Source of the DNA: Euleptes europaea | Taxonomy: Eukaryota; Chordata; Lepidosauria; Squamata; Sphaerodactylidae | Direction of reading: 5' to 3' | Assembly: GCF_029931775.1 (NCBI RefSeq) | Contig: NC_079312.1 | Coordinates: forward strand, 115,938,872-116,002,871 | Length of the DNA stretch: 64,000 nucleotides | Shown: positions 54,600 to 64,000 of the stretch, one piece after another | Layout of the letters: every line of letters starts with the position of its first letter | Position numbering within the stretch: position 1 is the first letter of the stretch | The notes under the pieces: model-generated | Told to the model about the DNA's origin: nothing | Seen by the model: only the letters and a program-made list of their open reading frames with translations | The model's database searches: none | Translations under genes and position numbers: made by a program

Positions 54600-57500
54600 C
54601 CCCTCCCTCCTAAGTCCGGACAATGCAGGAACACACAAAGTCCTTCAGGTGGCTTGGTGGTGCTCGGGTGCGCTGGGAACGGCGTGGCATGGGAATGGGG
54701 GTTGCCGACTGGGACGCCGGTGCGGGGGACGCATCTGTGGCGGCAGGGGCGTCCTCCGTTGGGTCGTCCGTGGCGGCCGTGTCGCTGGGGCACCGTCGGT
54801 CCTCTGGCCGCTCGTAGTCCAGCATTGCTGCTGGTTCCTGTGCAGTGGCACCAGAATGCGTCAGAGTCGCTGGGACAGGAACGGCGGGTGGTGTCGCTGG
54901 GCCCGGAACGATGGGCAGGTCCACGGGGGGGCGGCAGAGCTGGTCAATGTGCCGGCGCAGTACTTGCCCCTCCGGGGTGGTGATCCGGTAAGACAGCGGC
55001 CCCATTGATTCCTGAACGGTGGCTGGAATCCAGGTAGGTCCTGCCTTGTAGTTGTGGGAGTAGACCAGAACGTCCAGCTTCACGACTCGGGGCAGCCAAT
55101 GGGGTCTTGTGGCGGGGGCACTCAGGCGCCAGATCGGGGTGCAGCCAGTTGAGCAGCGTTTTCGGCCGGCGGCCCATGAGGAGTTCCGCTGGACACTTCC
55201 CGGTCGCGGCGTTGGGTGTGGTGTGCTGGGCTAGGAGGAACCCCGCTAGCCCCCTGTCCCAATCGTGGCGATCGATGTGGTGTAACGCCTCCTTGGTCGT
55301 CCGGACCATTCGCTCCGCCTGACCGTTGGTGACGGGGTGGAACAGAGCTGAGGTCGTTTGGCAGATTAAGTTTTTGTCCAGGAACTCCTTGAACTCGGCA
55401 GAGGTGAATTGGGCCCCGTTGTCAGAGACCACGGTGTCTGGCAAGCCGTGAGTGGCGAAAACCTTGCGCAGCTCCCGGATGACAACACGCGAGGTCATGG
55501 ATCCGACATCGGCCACCTCCAGCCACTTGGAGTAGGAGTCCACGATAAGCAGGAATGTCTTACCCTGGAAAGGCCCCGCGAAGTCTATGTGGATGCGGGA
55601 CCAGGGTGTGTGTGTGGACTCCCAGTGTTGGGTCGGGGCTCACGGCATCTCCGGTCGCGACTCCTGGCAGGGTCAGCAACGGCTCACCCACTCCTCGACA
55701 GCAGCGTCGATGCCCGGCCACCATACGTAGCTCCTCGCCAGGGCCTTCATGCGCATGATTCCCGGATGGCAAGCGTGTAGAGCCCCCAGGACCTTCGTGC
55801 GCAGTTTTGCCGGAACTACAACGCGGTTCCCCCAGAGCAAGCACCCCTTGTTGAGCAAGAGCTCGTGCTGGTGCGTAGCGAGTGGCTTGAACAGCCGGCC
55901 ACCCCTTCCCCACCCAGTTGAGAACCCGGGCGATGGTGCGGTCCTTAGTGATACCACTGCAATGGCTGCAATGTCCAAGGCTTGCAGTGGCGGCTCTGCA
56001 GGGTCTCCAGCAGCATGACTTCGTAGGCTGGGGACGGGTCGGGATCGATGTCCTCGAGCGGCAGGCGGCTGAGGGCGTCCGCGTTTGTGATGCTTGAACC
56101 GGGGCGATGCAGCAGCCTGAACTCGTAGGCATTAAGATTGACCACCGGAGCATGCAGGGGGACAGGATCTGCGGTCTGTGATGATGGTGAAGGAACGGCC
56201 GTCAGATGGTCGTGGAATTTCTTGACACCGGCCACGATGGCCAGAGCCTCCCAGTCAATCTGTGTGTAGTTGCGCTCCGCCGAAGAGAGAGTCTGGGAGT
56301 AAAGGCGATCGGGGCCTCCCAACTGTCTGGCAACAGGTGGTTGAGGACCGCGCCGATGCCGTAGGGCGAGGTATCGCACGTCAGCACAACCGGCAGACGC
56401 TCGTCGAAGTGGACGAGTAGGCTGGAGGACGACAGAAAACCCTTGGCGGCCTCGAACACTTGCTGCTGCGGCTTGCCCCAGGACCATGGGGCGGACTTGT
56501 CCAAGAGCCTTGTTGGGCAAGAAGGGGTGGTAGAAGTTTAAAAGTCCCAGGAACGACTGGAGCTCCTGCTTGCACTGGGGTGGAGGGGCACAGTGGATGG
56601 CCCTGATCTTGTCAGGCTTAAGGTGGATGCCGCCACGTCGATCAAGTAGCCCAGGAACTCCACCTGCGGCAGGCCCAGCTGGCACTTCTCCCGCTTCACC
56701 ATGAGGCCGGCGTCCCGGAAACAGCAGAGCACCCGGCGGACGCACTCCAGGAGCTCACCCTTGGAGCCGGTGGCGATGAGGACGGCATCAAAGTAGGGGA
56801 CGACGCCCGGCTGGCCCTTGAGGAGGTCCTCTATCAAGTTCTGGAAGATGCCCGGGGCGGTGCTGACCCTGAACTGCAGCCGAGTCACCCAGAAAGAACC
56901 CCGTGCGTAACTATGGTCTGGGCCGCGGCCGACTCCGGGTCCACCGGTAGCTGCTGGTATGCCTGGGCAAGATCCAGCTTGGCAAAGACCTGGCCCCCCA
57001 CAAGGGAGGCCAGGAGGTGGCTGACTACAGGCACCGGGTAGGCATGAGGCTGCAGGGCCTTGTTTAGGGTGCATTTGTAGTCCGCGCAGATGCGGACCTC
57101 CCCGTTGGCCTTCAAGGGCGTCACGATCGGAGCCTCCCGTGGATTGTTGGGCACAGACACGAGGACGCCCTGCGCGATGAGCCCGTCGAGCTCGGCGTCG
57201 ATGCGGTCCTTGAGTGTGAAGGGGACCCGGCGTGGCTTGAGGCGGATGGGGGTGGCGGTGGGGTCGACATGCAGGCAAACCGGAGGCCCCTTGTAGCAGC
57301 CCAGCGGACCCTTCCAGACATCCTCAAACTCAGTCCAGATGGAGTCGAGGGCGGGCTGGCTGATGCGGTGGATGCCGGCGAGGTGGATCCCCAGGGCCGG
57401 GAGCCACTCAAGCCCCAGGAGGCTGGCCTGGGGCCCGTCAACCACAACGAGGCGGAGGCGGCTGGAACGTTGCTGGAACTGGACATTCACATAAGCGACA

Positions 57501-58556
57501 CCCCAGAACGGCACCCGACGACGCTGGTAGTCGGATATGAGGATGCCGGTCGGCTGCAGCTTGGGCAGGGTGGCGTGGCGCCCCAGTTTGTGGAATGTGT
57601 TCATAGAGATGAGGGAGAGGGCCAAGCCCGAGTCAACCTCCATCTCGCAGGGGACGCCCTCGATCCGGACGGAGATGGAGACTTTCTCTACACCGTGAAT
57701 CTTGTGGAGGTGAATGCTGTGTAGCTGGGAGTCGCGGCGGCAGCGGCAGTGAGCGGGGCGCTCGTCATCGGACAGCATGTGGACGGGTTGGGCGGCGCCA
57801 TCTTTCTTGGCCGGCCCCGTCAGCCGGCCCTTCTTCGCAGAGCGGCAGACCTTCGCGATGTGGCCAACCTGGCCGCAAGCCCTGCAGTTGGCGTCGTGGA
57901 AGCGGCACGTGCGGCGGTCGTGCAAGTCGTCGTAGCTGGCGCATGGGCAAGCCACGGGGCCCTGCGACCGTTGCGCCCTGGCAGACATTTTGTGGGTCTC
58001 AGCCTCGCTGTCCTCATTACTGGAGCTCTCGTAGTGAACGGGAGGAGGTGGAGGAGGTGCGCCCCGGTTGCCCCCCCAGTCAGGTCTGGAAGAGGCCTCA
58101 GCGGCGGCGGCCTCCTCAACAGCCGTAGTGAGGGTGATGTCCTTTTTTGCGATTAGGCGGCGGCACACCTTCTCGTTCCAGAGGCCAAAGACGAACCTGT
58201 CGAGCAGGGAACCGTTGAGGTCTGGGAACTCGCAGAAACGGGCCGTCTGATGCAGGGCGGCGAGGTAGTTGGCGGCGGATTCGCCTGGCTCCTGGTCCCG
58301 GAGGTGGAACGGCAGGCGGCGAGCGAGGCACATAGGCTTGGGTGTGAAATGGTTGCCCAGCACAACCATCTTGGCGAAGGGCGCCTCGATCACCTTGGTG
58401 GGGGCCAGCAGGGACTGAGCGAGCTGGAAGGTCCGTGGCCCAGACATGCTGAGGAACAGCGAGCGCTTTTTGCCGGTGTCCTCAACGTCGTTGGCGTCCA
58501 GGAAGCATGTAACTCGGTCCGCGGAGTCGAAAACTTGCATGTAACAACCATTTTGT
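54340..58556 (-). mobile_element. Ty3/Gypsy retrotransposon fossil, GC-rich, one LTR
   Basis: Read on -: gag with a CCHC knuckle (CRACGQVGHIAKVC) near 57.8-58.5 kb, aspartic protease-like region near 57.6 kb, reverse transcriptase with RNase H at about 57.3-56.2 kb (ICADYKCTLNKAL, AKLDLAQAYQQLPVD, SSAERNYTQIDWEALAI), integrase near 55.5-55.1 kb (MDSYSKWLEVADVG, DNGAQFTSAEF, HPVTNGQAERMVR) and a Pro-rich tail, a purine tract, then an LTR. The 5' LTR and start of gag are absent; L2-like sequence begins at 58557. It is broken, with coding spread over roughly half a dozen frames. Much younger than the copy at 21-25 kb by preservation. Confidence 0.93.
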
Positions 58557-59215
58557 AGTCACTCCATTGGTTACCGGTCACTTACCAAGTTCAAGACACT
58601 CATTATCACCTACAAAGCCCTTAATGGCCTTGGGTCCCACATTCCTGTAGGACCGCCTCTCCCATCATGTGCCGCCATGACAGATTTGGTCATCTAAGCA
58701 ACACCATCTGAGGGTGCCACCTCGCAAACAGATAAGACTGGCACGTGCGTTCTCTGTGGTGGCGACTACCTGTGGAACAACCTGCCTGGGGTGGTCAGGA
58801 AGGCTCCACCACTTCCATTATTCCATTTTTTGTGGATCTAGCTGACACTCACTGACTCAGTGAAGAGCCTACAGGTAATATTGGACTCACCATTATTACT
58901 GGAGAAGTAAGTAAATGCAGTTGCAAAAAATGAGCTTTTATAAGGGAATAGGATTGCATTCTATTGCAATATGTGTTGTATTTTACTTACTTTCACTGCT
59001 GTTTTGTACCACTGTAAAACACTCTTGGCATTTCTTGTAGTATTTTGCCTTAGACAGTTTTCTGTTTGCATTGTTCCTTACTTTACTTAATCCTAGTCAT
59101 ATTGCATTGTTACAGGATGTCTTGTGCTCTGTCTGAATTGTTTTCTATATTTTGTAATCCACTTAGAGCCTCAGTGAGAAAGGCAGGCTATAAATGAAGT
59201 AAATAAATACCTACT
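58557..59215 (+). mobile_element. L2-like LINE C-terminus and 3' end
   Basis: Begins with the codons for a worn HWLPVTY..., from the LHWLPVRYRI..FK motif of L2-group LINEs, then CCTACAAAGCCCTTAATGGC (for YKALNG) and ends GAGCCTCAGTGAGAAAGGC with AATAAATA. Stops and frameshifts throughout. Confidence 0.8.
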
Positions 59216-59459
59216 GCTGACACCACAAACTCTCAGCAGGAGGGCCTAATCCAGTGTATCAAAGACTTTTGGTAGCTCCAGTAGCAACAAGGAAGCACAA
59301 CCTTTGTCTACATTCAAAGGTTGTGCTTCCTTGTTGCTACTGGAGCTATCAAAAGCCTTTGATACAGTGGATTAGGCCCTCCTGCTGAGAGTTTGTGGTG
59401 TCAGCAGTAGGAATTTATTTACTTCATTTATAGCCTGCCTTTCTCACTGAGGCTCTAAG
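59162..59459. repeat. Near-perfect palindrome, 2 x 145 bp
   Basis: Arms 59162-59306 and 59315-59459 differ at about 4 positions, with an 8-base loop TCTACATT. The right arm read on + gives AFDTVD, the A-box of an L2-group polymerase, so the left arm is its mirror. Confidence 0.95.
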
Positions 59460-59584
59460 TCTACATTCAAACATAAATCAGCTAAAGCTACCAATGCCAT
59501 ATTTGTCTCATAGTTTGTTCTGATTGAAAGGAACTAGGGCAGATGTGTCATTCGGGAAGGCCTGGAGTTACTCTGCCACTACTC

Positions 59585-59905
59585 TGAAATAAACATAAGA
59601 AAAGCCATGCTGGATCAAGACCAAGGTCCATCAAGTCCAGCAGTCTGTTCAACAGTGGCCAACCAGTGCCTCTAGGAAGCCCACAAACGACTGCAGCAGT
59701 ATTCTGCCTGTGTTCCAAAGCACTTAATAGGCATGTTCCTTTGATCCTGGAAAGAATAGGTATGCATCATGACTAGCATCCATTTTTACTAGTAGCCATG
59801 AAGAGCCCTCTCCTCCATGAACATGTCCACGCCCCTCTAAAATCCTTCCAAGTTTGCAGCCATCACCACATCCTGGGGCAGAAAGTTCCACAAGTTAACT
59901 AACCA
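59585..59905 (+). repeat. Interspersed repeat (GCTGGATCA...CATCAAGTCCAG family)
   Basis: GCCATGCTGGATCAAGACC, CATCAAGTCCAGCAGTCTG, CATCACCACATCCTGGGGCA. Well represented in reptile DNA in my memory; class not certain. The longest of three copies here. Confidence 0.6.
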
Positions 59906-60738
59906 ATTTACAGTGATTGGTACACATGCAAAACTGTTACCAGATAATTGTCCCTTGTGGGGTTTTGTGTTGTTTTTTTTTACTCCGAGGTTGCTGTCAT
60001 GATTTTGAAGCATCTTAATCATATTCCACTTTGAGCACCTTGTGGGTGAAAAAGCCATGCATAAATAAACTAACCCTACCTTTCTTTTCTTTACTCAGCT
60101 ATAAGGTAGCCTTGGGAAAATAGTTGAGGAACAAAACCAGAGCCACCCTAAAGAACCCAGCTCCAGAAGAATGAACGAGTTGCGGCCCAAGCCCAGTCTT
60201 GTGGGTGATCCTTCAAGTTATTTCAAACTTTACAAACAGCCTAGGCATGCTACTGGTCCGGCACTGACCTTCATATTAGTTACCGTGATCAAAGCGTCAA
60301 GGGGAAGCGGAGACTCTTAACTCTATCGCACGTGATAGATTTGTGCAAACACTCTCTGGTTGGACCCGACTCTCTGACACGTTCTTTTTCTTTTCACTTG
60401 TCCAATGTTTAAGTCGGCAAACATGCACACTGCTACGTGAAGGAGTCCAGCGTGCTCCAAGCAAGGCCCGTGGACGTTAAGGCTTCGCTGCAAAGAAGCC
60501 AGACCCACGAAACTTAGCGCACAGGGCCCGAAGTGAGTTGAGGGCTGATCCAGTTTCGCCTGGGCTCAGACATGGGGTGGGAGCAGGTGTTGTGTTGTAT
60601 GCATTGGGGGCCTGTGAAGAATTTCACAGGCAGAGAGGGTGGAGATTGGAGAATCAATAGGCCATCCCTTCCTCCCCCACGAGTAGGGCAAGATTATCAA
60701 GCTCTAGGGAGAGAGAAGTCCCTTCCTGTGTCCCAAAC
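59906..60738. other. No gene recognised
   Basis: Non-coding, no named repeat. Confidence 0.35.
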
Positions 60739-60739
60739 C

Positions 60740-60905
60740 TGTGGCTGTGGCTCAGTTTGTAGAGCATCTGCTTGGCATGCAGAAGGTCCCAGCTTCAGTC
60801 CCCGGCATCTCCAGTTAAAGGATCCAGGCAGGTAGGTGATGTGCAAGACCTCCGCCTGAGACCCTGGAGAGCCGCTGCCAATCTGACTTTGATGGACCAA
60901 AGTCA
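60740..60905 (+). repeat. tRNA-derived SINE, family A
   Basis: GTGGCTCAGTTTGTAGAGC, GCTTCAGTCCCC, GAGACCCTGGAGAGCC, truncated at GATGGACCAAAG. Confidence 0.85.
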
Positions 60906-61120
60906 CCTTCTCAGATAGGAGGATCCTTGAAGGGGGGGCCAGGGCTGACCCTATTACAGGGGAACTGAGCTCCTGGTTGAACCTGCTTTGATAAGCTCCT
61001 GTTGCTGTCTTTCCTTTCCTCCTTAGAGGTGTTTTGTGTCCTTTTGCCCTTTTCCCCCTCATACACCCCATCTGCAGAGTGTACCTTGTTACTTTGGACA
61101 AACTTTGACGGACTGACTTA

Positions 61121-61646
61121 GTGGGGTTGTCAGGTCCCTCTTCGCCACCGGCAGGAGGTTTTGGGGGCGGAGCCTGAGGAGGGTGGGGTTTGGGGCAGGT
61201 AGGGACTTCAGTGCCATAAAGCCCAATGGCCAAAGCGGCCGTTTTCTCCAGGGGAACTGATCCCTATCGGCTGGAGATCAGTTGTAATAGCGGGAGACCT
61301 CCAGCTAGTACCTGGAGGTTGGGGGAGAAACAGGCACCTCTATACTAATACTAATACCAAAGGTTAGGAAAACAGTAGAGGAGCGAAAAACATTTACAAA
61401 CAAGGTGCAATTTTTACATAAGCTACGGAGGTTCCTATAAACATACAATGTACAAATACAAGTAACCGCACTATAACCAACACATAGTATGTACAAAATA
61501 TACAATAAGGGAACAAATTTTTTTTTCAAAGGTACTCTGCTGAGACCTTTGAAAGATTTTTTGCTCCCTTATTGTATATTTTGTACATACTATGTGTTGG
61601 TTATAGTGTGGTTACTTGTATTAGTACCTGGAGGTTGGCAACCCTA
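61121..61646 (-). mobile_element. hAT-like MITE split by a fold-back PLE-type insert
   Basis: TAGTGGGGTTGTCAGG at the left, TGGCAACCCTA at the right end. The insert 61323-61621 lies between copies of TAGTACCTGGAGGTTGG. The element ends about 210 bp before the STXBP2 start codon. Confidence 0.85.
61323..61621. mobile_element. Fold-back PLE-type insert, 17-bp TSD
   Basis: 17-bp direct repeats at 61306-61322 and 61622-61638. Arms of about 75-80 bp (61456-61533 and 61545-61621) are inverse copies, sharing CATAGTATGTACAAAATATA. On - the non-palindromic part resembles the PLE end at 3080-3180. Confidence 0.6.
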
Positions 61647-61669
61647 CTGAGGGACTCAAGGGCCTGCTT

Positions 61670-62160
61670 CAGTACAAGGCCGCCTCAGGCGTGGAGCGGG
61701 CCTTTCTTTCTCACAAGGGGCGTGTCCCTGAGGGCGGGCTCGGAAGGGGGGGAGTCCCAAAGGCCGCCGCGTGACGCTCCGCCCGTCTTCGGACGCGGAA
61801 GCGGAGGCCTGTGGGGAAGCGAGAGCCAGGCGTGGGGCTCTCTCGCGGGGGGCCATGGCGCCGGCTGGCCTGAAGGCGGTCGTGGGCGAGAGTGAGTGGC
61901 GGGCCGGGCGCTGAAGCGCGTGCGTGCGTGCGCGCGCGTGCGTTGGGGGCCCTTCTGCTGGGGACGCGCGCGCGCGACCCTCGCCTTGAGAGGAGCGCCG
62001 CTTCCTGCCTTCTCGCGCCTGTCCCCGATGGGAGGGGGGCGTGGGGAGGGTCTCTGCGTGTCGGTTGTGTGGGGAAGTGTTCGACCCCTCCTTCCCCCCA
62101 CCCCATCTTGCGTTGCGCCTTCCCGAGGGGAGGCGGCGCGCCAGACCGGCACTTCCGCAC
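61670..62160 (+). promoter_or_regulatory. STXBP2: CpG-island promoter of STXBP2
   Basis: Dense CG dinucleotides (GACGCTCCGCCCG, GGACGCGGAAGCGG, GGGACGCGCGCGCGCGACC) around a first exon, no TATA box: a housekeeping-type promoter. The start of transcription cannot be placed exactly. Confidence 0.8.
61855..61891 (+). CDS. STXBP2: STXBP2 (Munc18-2) first coding exon, runs off window
   Basis: ATG in a good Kozak context (GGCCATGG) begins MAPAGLKAVVGE, then A and the donor GTGAGTGG at 61892. Mammalian STXBP2 and STXBP1 begin MAPSGLKAVVGEK and MAPIGLKAVVGEK, with the first intron inside the Lys codon (phase 1), exactly as here. STXBP2 rather than STXBP1 is chosen because RETN is beside STXBP2 in mammals. 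Munc18-2 is a Sec1/Munc18 protein that binds syntaxins and SNARE bundles to drive granule exocytosis in immune and epithelial cells. Exon 2 (expected to encode a GEWK-like phrase) was not found up to 64000, so intron 1 is at least 2.1 kb. Confidence 0.88.
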
Positions 62161-62303
62161 GGCCCAAATAATGCACTTTCAGTGCACTTTGGAGGTGGAG
62201 TTTACTGTGTGAGGCTGGCAAGAGCCTCTTGCAAAAGGTGCACTGAAAGTGGATTATTCACAGTGGATTGAAAGTGCATTATTTGGGCTGTGTGAAAGCG
62301 TCT
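62157..62303. mobile_element. Foldback MITE in STXBP2 intron 1
   Basis: CACGGCCCAAATAATGCAC at the left is mirrored by GTGCATTATTTGGGCTGTG at the right, and shorter inner repeats (AGTGCACTTT / GTGCACTGAAAG) follow. No target duplication was identified. Confidence 0.75.
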
Positions 62304-62332
62304 CGTTATCGCAGGTCACCTTTGATAGGAGG

Positions 62333-62545
62333 TAATTCACAGTGGGTCGCCGTGTTAGTCTGTCTGCAGTAGTAGAAAAGGGCCAGAGTCCAGTAGCACC
62401 TTAAAGACTAACAAAAATATTTTCTGGTAGGGTAGGAGCTTTCGTGAACCACAGCTCACTTCTTCAGATACGAAACCTCATACCCTACCAGAAAATATTT
62501 TTGTTAGTCTTTAAGGTGCTACTGGACTCTGGCCCTTTTCTACTC
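62333..62545. mobile_element. Palindromic element with hammerhead-like core, 10-bp TSD
   Basis: Flanked by TGATAGGAGG at 62323-62332 and 62546-62555. Same family as 37826-38042. On - it reads CTGAAGA (62467-62461), A, GTGAGCTGTGGTTCAC, GAAA (62443-62440): a six-pair stem sits exactly between the two core boxes. Confidence 0.72.
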
Positions 62546-62851
62546 TGATAGGAGGATCCTTGAGGGGGGGGGGCAGGGCTGACCAGCCCCTCCTATTACA
62601 GGGGAATTGGGCTACTGGTTGAACCTGCTCTCATATGCTTCTATTACTGTCTTTCCTTTCCATTACTAGAGGGGTTTTTTGTGTGTGTTCTTTTGCCCCC
62701 CTTTTCTCATACACCCCATCTGCAGGGTGTACCTCGTTACTTCGGACAAACTCATTTGGGTTTTATCAACAAAGCTGCTTCTCTGCTTGTAAACAGCAAG
62801 TGTAGATTGGAATCACCTGTCTCTAATAGATGTCTCCTTAGATGTCATGAA

Positions 62852-63153
62852 GGAGCCCTGTGGCACAGAGTGTTAAGCTGCAGTACTGCAGCCAAAAAGG
62901 TCTGCTCACGACCTGAGTTCGATCTCAACGGAGGTCGGTTTCAGGTAGCCGGCTCAAGGTTGACTCAGACTTCCATCCTTCCGAGGTCGGTGAAATGAGT
63001 ACCCAGCTTGCTGGGGGTAAAGGGAAGATGACTGGGGAAGGCACTGGCAAACCACCCCGCAAACAAAGTCGGCCTTGGAAACGTCAGGATGTGATGTCAC
63101 CCCATGGGTCAGGAATGACCCGGTGCTTGCACAGGGGACCTTTACCTTTTAGA
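62852..63153 (+). repeat. tRNA-derived SINE, family C
   Basis: GCCCTGTGGCACAGAGTG, GAGTTCGATCTCAACGG (box B), CTCAAGGTTGACTCAG, GGCACTGGCAAACCACC, ending GGGGACCTTTACCTTTT. Well-preserved copy. Confidence 0.88.
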
Positions 63154-63154
63154 T

Positions 63155-63372
63155 GTCATGAACACATGAAGCTGCCTTATACTGAATCAGCCCCTTGGTC
63201 CATCAAAGTCAGTGTTGTCCATTCAGACTGGCAGCAGCTCTCCAGGGTCTCAGGCGGAGGTCTTTCACATCCCCTACTCGCCTAGTCCCTTTAACTAGAG
63301 ATGCTGGGGATTGCACCTGGGACCTTCTGCATGCCAAGCAGATGCTCTGCCACTGAGCCACGGCCCCTCCCC
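63155..63372 (-). repeat. tRNA-derived SINE, family A
   Basis: Full minus-strand copy from GAACACATGAAGCTGCC to CCACTGAGCCACGGCC (reverse box A); adjoins the family C copy directly. Confidence 0.9.
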
Positions 63373-64000
63373 ATTGATCTTGAACTGTTGGGTCAGGATC
63401 CAGAGCTGCTTTGAGAACTGATTTAAGGTGGACCATGATACCACCACCCTTTATTATAGGAGAAAGGGAGAGATAGGGTGGGAAATGAGGTGAAAGCATA
63501 ATCCAGTTTAATATGACGTGAATAGCTAAGAAAAGCTTACCAGTGTGATACTGCTTATTTGCTCCTAGTGCCTTGTTGCAGCTAGGATGCTCCTCATTCT
63601 ATGTGTACATTGTAAGTATGCCAGGCTATGGATCTCTGGTGTGCTAACATTGCATGTGCAGCAGCTGAGGGCCCAATTTAAAGGAGATGCTGTGTGTACG
63701 TGCACTGTCGCACAGGTAAGTTGATCTTTTCCACCAGCATCACATCTAAATAAACTCCAAAAGAGAAGAACAACTGGAGAGAACGAAATGGAGGAGAGAG
63801 ACAAGAAAGGGAGACAATATACAGTAAAAAAAAAAATGGGACCCATGAAACATTTTGTGGAAAAGACTAGACTGTTACTTTAAGGGAAGGCAAATCAACA
63901 GATTGTTTTGTTGTTGAACTACTTCAAGATTTGTTCCCTAGTACGAAAATTTAACTGGTGGATATACTGAACAATTATGTTCTTTCTTTTTTGAAACCTG
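63373..64000. other. STXBP2 intron 1, no exon seen
   Basis: No coding exon matching the second STXBP2 exon is visible. Confidence 0.45.

Noticed and set aside
54610-58558. Plus-strand open frames of 60-151 residues
   Set aside because: Antisense to the GC-rich Gypsy coding region; codon bias leaves the opposite strand open.
61685-62221. 178- and 149-residue minus-strand open frames
   Set aside because: They are antisense to the STXBP2 CpG island; GC-rich sequence has few stops.

Overview
This window is repeat-rich vertebrate DNA, most likely from a squamate reptile (lizard or snake). The reasons are the company of repeats seen together: BovB (RTE) LINEs, tRNA-derived and 5S-rRNA-derived SINEs with BovB- or L2-like tails, L1, L2-like and CR1 LINEs, hAT DNA transposons, Penelope-like elements (PLEs) and Ty3/Gypsy fossils. 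The spliced host genes are small islands in this. No bacterial-style gene, CRISPR array or operon is present.

Three host genes can be supported. (1) A resistin-family gene (RETN-like 1) on the + strand: TATA box and non-coding exon 1 near 25.49-25.55 kb, coding exons at 26948-27071, 29260-29337 and 29969-30099, poly(A) signal at 30147. It encodes 110 residues. (2) A second resistin-family gene (RETN-like 2) on the - strand: promoter and exon 1 near 47.1 kb, coding exons 43073-42938, 41663-41586 and 41470-41331, poly(A) signal at 41294-41289. It encodes 117 residues. The two genes point tail to tail, keep the same intron phases, the same 78-base middle exon and a recognisably shared first exon, so they look like an inverted duplicate pair. 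(3) The CpG-island promoter and first coding exon of STXBP2 (Munc18-2) at 61855-61891, + strand, running off the right edge. STXBP2 is next to RETN in mammals as well, which supports both calls, but here the resistin genes lie on the 5' side of STXBP2 rather than the 3' side.

Layout. 0-7 kb: an L1 fragment at the left edge, then a cluster of short hAT MITEs, two of them joined to PLE-type sequence. 7-19 kb: SINEs, two larger non-autonomous hAT elements (10.7-12.5 kb with internal tandem repeats, and 13.1-14.3 kb) and a stretch near 16.6-17.7 kb with no repeat I recognise. 19-25 kb: L2-like fragments and a decayed Gypsy fossil. 25-30 kb: RETN-like 1. 30-41 kb: L1, a four-level nest (BovB holding a hAT holding a MITE holding a PLE piece), and two more large hAT elements full of tandem or simple repeats. 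41-47 kb: RETN-like 2. 46-53 kb: BovB and a nearly complete PLE (reverse transcriptase plus GIY-YIG) flanked by a perfect 49-bp target duplication. 54-58.6 kb: a GC-rich, broken Gypsy element with one LTR. 58.6-61 kb: L2-like sequence including a 2 x 145-bp palindrome. 61-64 kb: STXBP2 promoter, exon 1 and start of intron 1.

The most interesting pattern is in the repeats: at least four, and probably six, PLE-type insertions fall at the same few bases near one end of a hAT MITE family, several of these inserts fold back on themselves, and several carry a hammerhead-ribozyme-like core. All assignments were made by eye; no database search was possible.
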